Positions 51,541 through 62,500 of a DNA stretch of 64,000 nucleotides are shown here, in pieces (within the stretch, counting starts at the first letter, position 1; each line of letters begins with the position of its first letter). The notes beneath the pieces were generated by a model that made no database searches, was not told the origin of the DNA, and saw only the letters and a program-made list of their open reading frames with translations. This DNA comes from Zhengitettix transpicula (lineage: Eukaryota; Arthropoda; Insecta; Orthoptera; Tetrigidae), in the NCBI GenBank assembly GCA_037074705.1, contig CM073590.1, positions 46,412,395 through 46,476,394 on the forward strand, in the 5' to 3' direction. The position numbers were made by a program, and so were the translations under genes.

Positions 51541-52904
51541 TTCATATTTGTATTTAATTATTACAATATATATGTTTCATTTTAATATAATTAGATATTA
51601 GAAATGGTTGAGAGCTTGGTAAGTTGGTAAGCTGGAGCCGCCGAGACAGACTGGGAGATAATCCCTTCAGTCTGGAATTGGACACGTATGATTTTGACCC
51701 TCGGAAGTTACCTGGACTGTCGCACCGTGGGAAACGTTTGCTGAAAATCCCAGAAATTTGAATTAACACGTGACTGCCTGAACCAATGACATTTCTTGGT
51801 TCAGGAAAGATCGATCCAAATATGATCGAGACGATCGATTTTTGACATCCAGCGAGTGGTCTGAAAAAGAAAAGTAGAGACACAGAAGGACAAACCGTCG
51901 CCAGCGACGGACTTGCAGCCCCAACTTGCAGTTTTGAGAGGACCCGGAGAGATCGAGCGTGCCACAATATAACGGCCAGACATCAACGAAGGTAACTGCC
52001 AAGTATCTCAATCCTTGACGCGCCTGGGGGAATTACCGTAGGCCATGTTTAACTGAGATTAAGTGATCAGATTGTTTTGTCCGGATAACTAAACACTGTA
52101 TTTTTTTATTTTTTGTCCATGTTCAGATAATTAATTAATAAATTCTGTAAAATATCCTCTTAATTTATCATTTAAAAACCTACCACTACAATTGATTATA
52201 TTGTATTCTATTTATTAAAGTTATAAGAATGGATACAAAAGTCATGTGTAAGTTTTCTTTTCCCAATAAGTAATAATATTGATTTTATTTTGAAATTTTA
52301 TAAATCAGAAAAGAGATTGAGAATATCTGTTCACAGATTCATATGTAGTGTTAAAAAATTATAATTATGCCCATTTATATGTTCACAGATACATAGACAT
52401 TTTTTTCTCTACTCGAACAGGTAAAAATGACGAAATAGGTCTTTCCTTTAAAAAAATAAATTATAAGACTATGTGCGACTGTATGTTTTTTCTTTCCCTG
52501 TATAAAAGCAATTATTTACAAAAAAAATATTTCCGAAACGGAAAGAAGAAGAGATTACAATCAAATGTACATCTCATTTATAGAACATATTAGTCATATG
52601 AAGACAGTGATATAGCTCTATATCACTACATAAACAATCCGAAAGAAATGGAAATATGAAGGTATAATCTGGAGGACTACTCGAAAATGGCTTAGACATT
52701 TTCTTCTTAATTGATTAAAACGTTTCTAATAATATTCCTCTCAGACTATTACTCTTTAAGGTTCGTAATCAACTACTAAGCTTAAACTGTGTGGCTTGAA
52801 ATTACATAATTTAAACATGTGGAACATTTCACCTCACATCACTTCAAATCTCGATATGTATCGATAGAGATTTCAGGTCGATATTACTAAATTGGCGCAC
52901 ACGA
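51541..52904. other. intergenic with a GC-richer block
   Basis: Positions 51600-52050 are GC-richer and open in several frames on the minus strand (up to 137 codons). The predicted peptides overlap in different frames and resemble no family I know. The TGCCTGAACCAATGACATTT, then CTTGGTTCAGG segment holds a short inverted repeat. It may be another LTR or repeat relic. Confidence 0.3.
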
Positions 52905-52914
52905 CTATTACCAC

Positions 52915-52985
52915 AAACATCTCATACTGGGATTCGAACCCGGGACCTCTGTGAAGTGAAGCAATGACGCTGGCCACTACACCTA
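52915..52985 (-). repeat. tRNA-like SINE head
   Basis: On the minus strand: GTGTAGTGGCCAGCG (A-box-like), ATTGCTTCACTTCACAGAGG, then CCCGGGTTCGAATCC (B-box). It shares the spacing and the CAGAGGTCC-GGGTTCGAATCC core with 31780-31862. Confidence 0.65.
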
Positions 52986-52990
52986 AGAAG

Positions 52991-53454
52991 GTTGGCATAT
53001 TTATATAAAATTATATATAATATGAGATCCTTGATAAGATGTAAGTAGTTTTTATGAAAAATACTTTTCTTGGTACAGATAAATATGCCGAAAGCTCCGA
53101 CAAAATTTCAAAATTATAGTTTTGAAAACGAAGAATTAGTCTTTTTATTTAAGTTGCTGATTGATTAGAACATTGGGGTAAATTATAAAAGTTATCAACT
53201 TAATTTTAAATTAATTTAAAGCATTATTAATACTAAATATTGTCTCTACGTAACAACGTTCTTTGCAATAAATTTCTCACATTTTCATTTAGTCTCTTTG
53301 TAATGTGTTCTGATATTTCTTTTACTTTCATAAATTAATTGAAAAAAAGACATTACCAAATTTTGCAATAACTTGAAATGTGAAGTTGCATTTCTACGAG
53401 ACACCAATTTTAAATAAATGTTTTCAATAATAAATCATAGAACGTTTAAAAACT
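52991..53454. other. spacer, nothing recognised
   Basis: AT-rich sequence. Confidence 0.4.
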
Positions 53455-53905
53455 CATCTCTCTGGTTTTTTTGAACTAAGGTTCCCACATGCCGAGGCAC
53501 CTCGGTCTGTTTTGAGAGGTGTATGTTCCGGGGTCGCAGACCTTTGGGCATACGGCAAGAGTTGTCCGCTATTCCTATTGGAATAGTCGGCCAGCTGCCT
53601 CCTAAACAGGCCAAGGCATGGCGAGGGGTAAGCTGCGTCCCCACAGCAAACTCCTCTCCCGTCATCGGAAGGACGTGGGACAAGTACCAAATGCCCGACC
53701 TACCCGATGCAGGTTTTTTATAGGGTTTGTCCTGCATTACTTTTAGGCGAATGCCGGGTAGGATCCTTAAAATATAGCCCGGGGGCCCTAGTAACCCTTG
53801 GCTACCTTCCTACACCCTACCGCATCCCCCCTTTCAAATCCCTTTCCTATGCTATAAGAGGGAAGTTGCCACTATGTGGATTACCCTATACATAACCTAT
53901 CTAAA
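53455..53905 (-). repeat. GC-rich repeat (second subfamily), reverse copy 1 of 3 in tandem
   Basis: Runs from TTTTTTGAACTAAGGTTCCC through TCCTAAACAGGCCAAGGCAT to GTGGATTACCCTATACATAA. The hairpin tail is absent. It is followed by a poly-A run and the next copy. Confidence 0.9.
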
Positions 53906-53929
53906 CCCAAAAAAAAAAAAAAAAGGTTC

Positions 53930-54480
53930 CATAAGAAGAAGGCCTGCGAGGGCTATTCTCTCGCAGGCAATACCTGCGAGGGATGTTCTCTCGCAAGCAG
54001 AAGCTTTTAGGAGAGATACGAAGGGACTACCTTTGGGTACGCCTTTTCCTCTCCGTTTTTGAACTAAGATTCCCACAAGCCGAGGCACCTCGGCCTGTTT
54101 TGAGAGGTGTATGTTCTGGGGTCGCAGACCTTGGGCATACGGTAAGAGTTGTTCGCTATTCCCATTGGAATAGTCGGCCAGCTGCCTCCTAAACTGGCCA
54201 AGGCATGGTGAGGGGTAAGCTGCGAAACCCACAGCAAACCCCTCTCACGCCATCGGAAAGTCGTGGGACAATTACCAAATGCCCGACCTACCTGATGCAA
54301 GTTATTATAGGGTTTGCCCTGCATTACTTTTAGGTGAATGCCGGGTAGCCCGGAGGCCCTAGTTAACCCTTGGCTACCTTCCTTCCTTCACCCTTCCGCA
54401 TCCCCCCTTTCAAATCCCTTTCCTATACTATAAGAGGGGAGTTGCCACTATGTATTACCCTATACATAGCCTTCCCCCCC
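53930..54480 (-). repeat. GC-rich repeat, full-length reverse copy 2 of 3
   Basis: It has the best preserved tail. The arms CCTGCGAG...CTCGCAGG form a hairpin at 53943-53967, and a second hairpin lies at 53973-53997 (its right arm has one changed base), 30 bp apart. The whole body then follows to CACTATGTATTACCC and TATACATAGCC, ending at a poly-C/poly-A run. Confidence 0.9.
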
Positions 54481-54554
54481 CCCCCAAAAAAAAGTAATCT
54501 AACATGTTCATTTTGTGATAGTTAACCTCAATCTCTATACTTTGTTGATTTAAA

Positions 54555-54840
54555 TTATAGGCACGGAGAAGGGAATGCTGCGTCCCCACAGCAAACTCCT
54601 CTTCCGCTATCGGAAGGGCGTGGGACAAGGACCCAATGCCCGACCTACCTAATGCAGGTTTTCTAGGGTTTGTCCTGCATTACTTTTAGGCGAATGCCGG
54701 GTAGTATCCTTAAACTATAGCCCGGGCTCCCTAGTTAACCCTTGCCTACCTTCCTCTACCCTTCCGCATCCCCCGTTCAGTCCCTTTACTATGCTATAAG
54801 AGGGGAATTGCCACTATGTGGATTACCCTTATAGCCTTAT
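54555..54840 (-). repeat. GC-rich repeat, reverse copy 3 of 3, tail missing
   Basis: Starts in the middle of the repeat (GGCACGGAGAAGGGAATGCT) and ends at the head (CACTATGTGGATTACCC). Confidence 0.9.
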
Positions 54841-57297
54841 TCTGCTTCTCTTTCGTCCTTAAATATCATTATCACTACGCTGGCTGAAATTACTGTAACT
54901 CATCTTTATGCATGCAACACATGATATTTATTTTATAACATACCATTTTCAGGTTTATCCTATTTTTTTACAGTAGTTTTTATGCCATAATTACCTTTTT
55001 ATTATATCTATGTAGTTACTGAATTATACGTACTTATTTTGTATTATTTTATTCAATGACCATTAACATACTGTTTTTTGTTATCGTCATTAAATCACAC
55101 ATTTTGTCACGTTGTTCAATTTGAGGAACTTCATGGGCATTGATTTTATATTAATCTTCCTTTCATTTTTCATTCCTTGTTTGTTTTCTACAGTTTTTGT
55201 TTATACTAATGTATATGTTTGTATTATTCTTACTCATATGGCTTGTTGCTGTGAACAAATTTGTTTTGATGTATTTTAAATGTAACTCATTCCTCAGTGT
55301 TTTATTGTCGCAGTAAAACATAGTCTGAATTCCGTACTCGTGCCCTGTTCAATTATTTCAATCTGAACATAAGGCTTAAACACAGAATGATCTTTTCATG
55401 AGAAATTGCAACAATATTATTAAATAATATAATTTCCGGGAAAAGATGAATTCATTTGGTAAAATATTCTTACGCATTTATTAACAACAACGTTACAATT
55501 TACAACAATTGAATAAAATTAGCAATCTCGGTGAGAATGGTGCTGCAACTCTCGGAGGTGCTGCCATCGTGGACTAGAGAAGAAGTACGTCGACCTGTAA
55601 CATGGGAAGTAGCTGTTAGAGATCGCTGCCTTCCGGAATGTAGTTACAAAAACTGCGGCTCAGCAAACTAGATTATCGGTGATATTGTTTAATTGCCATA
55701 ATAAATATAAAATTATAAAGATAGGATAGAAGCAGCTAACAGATAACAAGTATTCCTCGTTCAACTAACGTAATGCAATGTTTCTAAAATTAATGTTAAC
55801 TAATAGTTATTATATAAATAATTCCAAAAACCAATACTGCAGTTTAGAGTTTTGGCAGATTTCGAGTCATCGATTCATACCCATCCAATTCATAGTTCTC
55901 GCCAAGGAATGTTTAAGTTAACTGTTAAAATTTACAGCTTAAAAAGCAGTATAACCATTATACGAACCCTTCCATTCAAAAGGCTTTCGCCAAAACTCAC
56001 GCAGTCGAAAGTTACCAGATATTATAAACAATTTTATTGATACTACAGTACTGGTTTTTGAAATTATGTTTCTAAAATTGTGTATTGGCTTACATTCTGA
56101 AATCCCGGAAAGAGAAGACTGAAAACATTTTAAGTCTCATACACGGTGGAATTTAACAAACGGTGACGGTTCGTGAGTTTTTACGAGAATAATTATGGAA
56201 ATAGTACTGTGCTACATTTCTAATTCCGACTACATATTTTCCAATAGTGTCTAATTTTTAAAAGCGGAATAATTTGGCGCCAAGTTGTAAGACATTTCTA
56301 ACACGAAAGTACATATTTAAAGTCAAGTTAATTTTCAGAACAAGCCACGTATGATGGCTCTGTTGTCTGTGCTCGCTGACCCACGGAACCGAAAGGAGAC
56401 ACTTTGTTAAGCATTACGCATAGTGCACGGGGATAAAACGGAATACTGCGCACGCGTATTTCTCTTACAGCGAGATATCCTGTGCTGAGTCACGGACAGT
56501 TGAAAGACTTAGAAATAGCAGCAGAAATTCACACCAAAATAATAAAAATTTTAAAACAGTTCTTAATTTAAGAAAAATGAACCCTTCCTAAATTTATGTT
56601 CTGAAGCACATGAGCTCATACTCACCAGCCTGGTTATAAGCTAAATGTGGCAGAAAAATAAAATGTTTTAAAGATCCTAAAAATTTGAATACCCGAACAA
56701 ACGAAATAAGGAAGCACAGAATTTAGGAAAATGGGTAATACTGCGAGATCTAGTGCAGATTTATTAGCGTACTTTTGAAGGTAAAATTAGCACGGTAAAA
56801 CCAGCGACCAAATTTTATAATGCAGATAGTAAACGATATTCGATTGGAGAAATGGAGAACAGTGAAAAAGAATGAGAGGCACGTCGAATAAGCCACACGA
56901 TTTATACCCAAAAAAATAATGAATAAGTAATTTCTTATGTTTGTTGTTACCAGCCCTGGTTTCACTTGAAATTTATTACATAATATTGAACTTAATTTTT
57001 GGTTTAAAAACTAATTGGACATTTTAAAAAGCTGAATATAATGGTGCTTATGTTAATTTTGTTATACTACAAGGCGAGAGACCGATAATTTTAATTTTTT
57101 TTTAACTAAAAAATTATTGCAATTAGCTAATCGTTTTACTTTGAACAAATAAACAATTAGTTTTAGCGGTTATGTATGTTTTTATAGAAAGATTGCATAC
57201 GAAAATCCCTTGCTATTACATATATTCGTTTGGAATACAATTAAGTTTAGCTAAATATTTAATATATTCTGACAATTATGATTTAATAAATGATAAA
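54841..57297. other. intergenic, unassigned
   Basis: Small GC-richer patches at 55520-55670 and 56330-56500 hold no long frame. Otherwise AT-rich. Confidence 0.35.
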
Positions 57298-57635
57298 CAA
57301 CAGCCAATATATCTAATAAAATTAATTTATTAAAACGAAAGAATTACTTCAATACAAAATTTCGTACACAATTTTGGGACATCATTAGGTAGTCAGGTAA
57401 TATATAGTTTTTAATTTAGAGTCATGGACTATGCCCGTAACCGAAAACGCAGTCCATGACTTTAAATTTATATTTCTTCTAATTTAGCATATATATATAC
57501 GTGTGTGTGTGTGTGTTTGTATGAATTAAAATCTATATATTACCTGCTTAGCTGAGGAAGTCCCAAAATTGTGGACAAAACGAATAGAAATAATTTCTTG
57601 GTATTAATTAATACATTTTTCTGACATAGTGGCTG
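57298..57635. mobile_element. inverted Penelope-like terminal repeats with hammerhead-like cores
   Basis: The right arm (57533-57635, plus strand) reads CTATATATTACCTG, CTGAGGAAGTCCCAAAATTG, TGGACAAAACG, then TAATTAATACATTTTTCTGA and GTGGCTGTG. The left arm (57298-57407, minus strand) reads CTATATATTACCTG, CTAATGATGTCCCAAAATTG, TGTACGAAAT, then an AT tract and TTGGCTGTTG. Each shows the order CTGANGA, short stem GTCC...GGAC, loop, then (G)AAA expected of a hammerhead ribozyme core, with one or two mutated core bases. Penelope-like elements are known to carry such motifs in their terminal repeats. No coding remains lie between the arms. Confidence 0.55.
57413..57468. repeat. 18 bp-arm perfect-looking hairpin
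   Basis: AATTTAGAGTCATGGACT pairs with AGTCCATGACTTTAAATT (one mismatch) around a 20-base loop. It lies at the centre of the inverted terminal repeats at 57298-57635. Confidence 0.85.
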
Positions 57636-59097
57636 TGTTATTTTTTTAATTATTAATAAATAAATACTTTAATCAACACAGTGGCAATGAAACCGTTTGT
57701 TTTAAACACATTGTTCAGTAAAAAATATTCTATATTCTTCCACATCAAGTCTTTCAATGAATTTCCGTGTAACCTTTACAGTGCGGTTTTATTTACAAAA
57801 GAAATATATTTTCGAAATTATTTGCTTTTCTTATTTACAATCCTTTCGGAGAATTGAGAGAGAGAGCTAGAATATTTTATCGCCAAAGCTCTTTCTAGCC
57901 TTAGGACTGTTTATTCGGAACGCTTAGCCATCGAAGCTTGAGAGCTCAGGAGAAACACTCATTAGCACTGTTATGTAAATAGTCAACAAGAGTTTTAAAA
58001 CTTCCTTCTTTGACACCTTCACTTCCTAACTCAGTGGTTATTTATACCTGGACCTCAGGACAATAGTATTAACTACAAAAATGTCAATAATCCTTATTAT
58101 AATTATTTATTATAAAATGTCTCTTATTTAAATATTTTTTTCTGTGAAGTTATAAAGATAATTTTACTGTTGTAAACGCTGGATGTTTCTTTTATCTTTT
58201 TTGACATATTTTTCTCTACTATACACAATAAAATGCCTGATATGTGTTCGAGAAGTATTTTATCAATACTTCATAAATCCACAACCAAAAATAAAATGTC
58301 TCCCTCCTCTCTCCTCTTCACCGAATTAATAAATAACACAACTATAACAAAATGATTATATACTTTCACAGTGTGCCGTGAAACAGCCATTTCACATTTC
58401 TTAAATGAAATTCTACGTCTTGGTAAATGCATCCTTAGTGACGATTGTATATCGTACTCAGCCCTTAGGAAGCTCCACCTGTTCCTCAAAATTTCATAAG
58501 ACGAGGAATACTCCATGTCATAAATCAATTTACTACTTATCGAACGCCAACGGATATTGCGATTCGACGGAAACTATTATCAACCGCTAATAGGTGTGAT
58601 ACAACATCTGAGACATATTCAGATGTATTTGTCGCTTTACACATAGAATGGATGAAGACATGGGAGAAAATACTATAAATAGCAGCTGCTAAATATTTTG
58701 ATTCCATCAGCATCTAATATTTTTCGTACTTATAAGTGATTGGTAAAACGTAGGTAACCATGAAGACATCTACACTGTCAGATCATGTGACACGTTCTGG
58801 ATTTGGGAAAGCATTCGGCCAGTGCGTCGATTCGACTCATTCTTATTATCCGCGGTATTCCGTAGACATTTAATAAAATTAGCCGATAGAAACTTTTTCT
58901 TGCAATCATTCATTTGAGAGCTACAAAACCAAACCCACACATCTCAGACCTCTGTACTTCAATAACAGCTGCCTTGGACATCATAAAATTTATCGCGGAA
59001 GCAAACATAAGTGAACAAATATAGAAACCCAATTGCTAATATTGTTACGAATGTATGTAAATAATAACGCTAAATAAGCTATTGTAAATAACATAAG
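57636..59097. other. intergenic downstream of gene 2
   Basis: Overlapping open frames at 58271-58590 on both strands are unassigned; otherwise AT-rich. Confidence 0.35.
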
Positions 59098-59165
59098 GGT
59101 CGCCAATGACCCCGATGTCGACGCGACCGTTATAAACTTCAATTTTTAAAAAACGCCAAACTTCA
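59098..59165. repeat. conserved hairpin motif repeat, copy 2
   Basis: GGTCGCCAATGACCCC, GATGTCGACGCGACC and TATAAAC, as at 46896. About 50 bp upstream (59044) stands TGTTACGAATGTATG, a start typical of many insect LTRs, so this may be part of an LTR relic. Confidence 0.65.
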
Positions 59166-59539
59166 ATGACCGGACGAGAACTGGAGTTTTCAACGTGATA
59201 TCGTCACGAAAGCACACGTATTATTTTAATGCCCATAATTTTATGACGACATAATGGAGAAGTTCACTAAAGGAACTAGTAATTATTTAAAGTTTATGGC
59301 AGCCAAACTCCACAAACAGATGAAGAAAGTAGAGACAAGTGTTTCTATAGCACTGCGATTCTTTAAAATCTATTTTTTTCCGTTCCTCGTTTCTCACATA
59401 TGTGGCTTCGTCACCTCTCTTCGTCTCCGTTTCCTGGCTAACATGCTTCCATTTCTTTATCTTCCCTAAAATGAGCAACGGAATGTCCATGAAACTACTG
59501 CTTCGATAATTTCAATACCTTTATATACTTCACTTGGTT

Positions 59540-59545
59540 TTTAAT
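59540..59545 (-). terminator. possible polyadenylation signal ATTAAA, gene 2
   Basis: A variant signal about 55 nt after the gene 2 stop. No canonical AATAAA was seen nearby on the minus strand. Confidence 0.3.
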
Positions 59546-59597
59546 AATTATAAATCTATAAAAATTGAGAAAGACAGATTTTTACCTCAGTCATAAG

Positions 59598-62500
59598 TTA
59601 GAACCAGATGAATCCCATCCGTCTCTCCGCCTGAGGTTCAGAGATTTGGTATCCACTCCCTCGGCCACGCGCTATTTCCACTCCTGGGCTACTTTGGTGC
59701 CATCCATCTGCTGCCCCAGCTGTTCCCCAGATGGGAGTATTTGCGATACTATTAGCAGAATGACCACTCTGCATCACACCAGACAGTGGATGATTGTTTT
59801 CCAAAGAGCCAGATCCTCCACTGGGCATATACAAACCTGAATTTGGTACGGTGCTGCTTCCATCTATGTCAGGTTCATATTCAGGATTTTTTGTAATGAT
59901 CGGGAAGTGGTTGAACATTGTGACTGTATTTGTCTTAGGAAACGAATGCATATCACCACCATAGTCTCCTAAGGAAGTGTGGGCTTGGTTATTGTTAAAC
60001 AACGTGATGAGATCTTTGTCCCCTTCCCTGAGATGCTTCCCACCGTCTGGCCTCCCCACAGTGTACGTGACATCCACGACATCGTCGTGACCAGGAACCG
60101 CAGCACCGTTATGTAAATCTGAGAACGTCGCTTGCTCCTTCGGAAAGTTGAATCGGGAACCGAGGTCGTAACTTTCTTTCCCGGGGGCCAAATAAGCTTT
60201 GTATTGTGACGAAGGTCTATCAATTAGTCCTTTTTCATATTGTCCAGAGCCTTTGGTGTGTTGATATGTGTTTTTATTTGGAGAAGGCCAAGATACCATG
60301 TTTCCTGTTTTAAAACTATTATAATTTTGCTTTAAATCGTGAACTTCGTTCCCAATCTCTTCATCTGAAGCAGCGGGAACTTTCCAAAATGTATCATAAG
60401 GCTTATGTCCAGCACCTACAAACTTGGATTTATAACTGTACCCATTACTTCCACTGAAGCCTAAATTGTATCCTTTCGGATAGTCAAAATTCCACTTTCC
60501 TGCATTACCATTAGAACCAAAATTTCCTCCGTTTTTCCATGTTCCGCCTAATATTTTCCCTACATCTTCCGATCCTCCGGGGTTCCATCTGCCAAATCCT
60601 CGACCTGGCTCGTGGATATCTCCAGAGACTAAGTCCGAAATCGGTAAGTGCGGTTTCATGTAGCGTACTTTAGCTGGTATGACTACTTTGTCAACATGCT
60701 TGTGGTGTATGACTTTCACAAGCTGAGGAATGTAAATTATAATCTTCTTCCTGCAAAACAAACGCAATTAATATATTTGTGGAAACGTTTAGCGCATATT
60801 TCTGAACTATTTACCCAGATAAATGCTATTTTTAATTTATACACTAACATTTAGAAGTACTTACATGATAAATTTTATTAGAATCTGTAGTAGAATAAAC
60901 TAAAAAATGTTGGAGTAATACTTGCACTTATACAATGATTAGTAACAAAATTTAATCCCTAGCGAAACCATAATTATCATTTGTAGAACCAGGATAAATG
61001 GAAACAACCACGTTAAGTAACAAAGCTTCTTTTATACAAATCAAAATATGTGATATTTCATAAATTTAATTAGATCTTTTTATAAATAGTAAAACAATAA
61101 ACGTTAAAGCATTTTAAATTCATAATCTCCCAAAAATATGAAACTAATGGAAGTCGACAAGCTATTAATCTATACCTGACAGTTATATGTATAATTCTTA
61201 TCCTTAATTCGTTGAACGTGTTTTGTAAGTAAGAAACGGTCTCATCAAACAATTATAATTAAATCCTACAATGCTTAATATACATATACATAATTCGACG
61301 TGTCTTCCACAATACGGTTCTTATTATTTTACCATATAATATTACGTAATAAATTAATTAAACTAAGAGTATATAATTACTTTTCCTGTTTAATAAAGCA
61401 CAATATCAAGAATAACAGAAAAATAACGTTTCTATTAAATTATATAGGTTTATATTTATAATAAAGTAATGTATAATATTTACCCTTTGATATTGGATTG
61501 TGCGCAGGTTACTGTAAAAACGGCAGCCATTACAAATATCTGAAAAGAATAATTTCCGTATATTTGAAATGTTTACACGAATTTTTAAACCATATAAACA
61601 GTTATAGTACCGTACTTATATTTCACTTTAATCTGATAACACCATAAAATATTTAAAACATAAATTCAAGCAGCGTAACAAATTAATAAGGTACCTAGTT
61701 CTTTAAGTATTTTTATCTATAATATAAATTTAATTGACTTGATAAATGACTTTTTGATGTTTTGTATTCTATTCTCAATTTTTTATCGTTTGCCATTTTA
61801 GGAATATTTATAATCAATAATTTTCTGGAATATTTGATTTTGAAAATCTGTAGCTATCGCCTATATTCTAAATGATTTGTATTTAATTTAAAATACACAT
61901 TACAAGTTAACACAAATCTCATATACAGAAATATTTGACAACATTTATTCTCAATTATCAAAATGACCTTGGTAATTCTTTAGCTACAAATATGTCAAAT
62001 TTATTTGTTTCTTCGTAAAATCATTAAATCATAACTACACCGGTTTCTGTCTTATGGAAATCTCGTAAGACAATATGACTACACACCTACGGTCCAGTAG
62101 TAACACCGATCTCTTTCAAACCCACGTCAGAACATTGTCAATTTTATCAAAACCAATCTGAAAAACTATTTCAGGTAGTTGAAATATAGAAAAACTATAT
62201 TGTCCGAAATGAACTGTCGGAATAATTTGTTATAAATTTAATTTGATAATTATCGACTTAAAATTTCTATACGCATCGAGATTTAAAGTGATGTTTAGTT
62301 CTAATGATATTCCAAAACTCAACCTTTATTAATGTTCTAAAATTTTGGTATCATGATTTTATATTTCAGCACTTTAGTTCTATGAATTCATACGTTAATG
62401 TATATATATATATATACAACCATAAAAATAATGATAACAAACCTTGCACTATTTAAATATAAATCATAGAGTGCGACAATATTAAAATTTCATATTCTAT

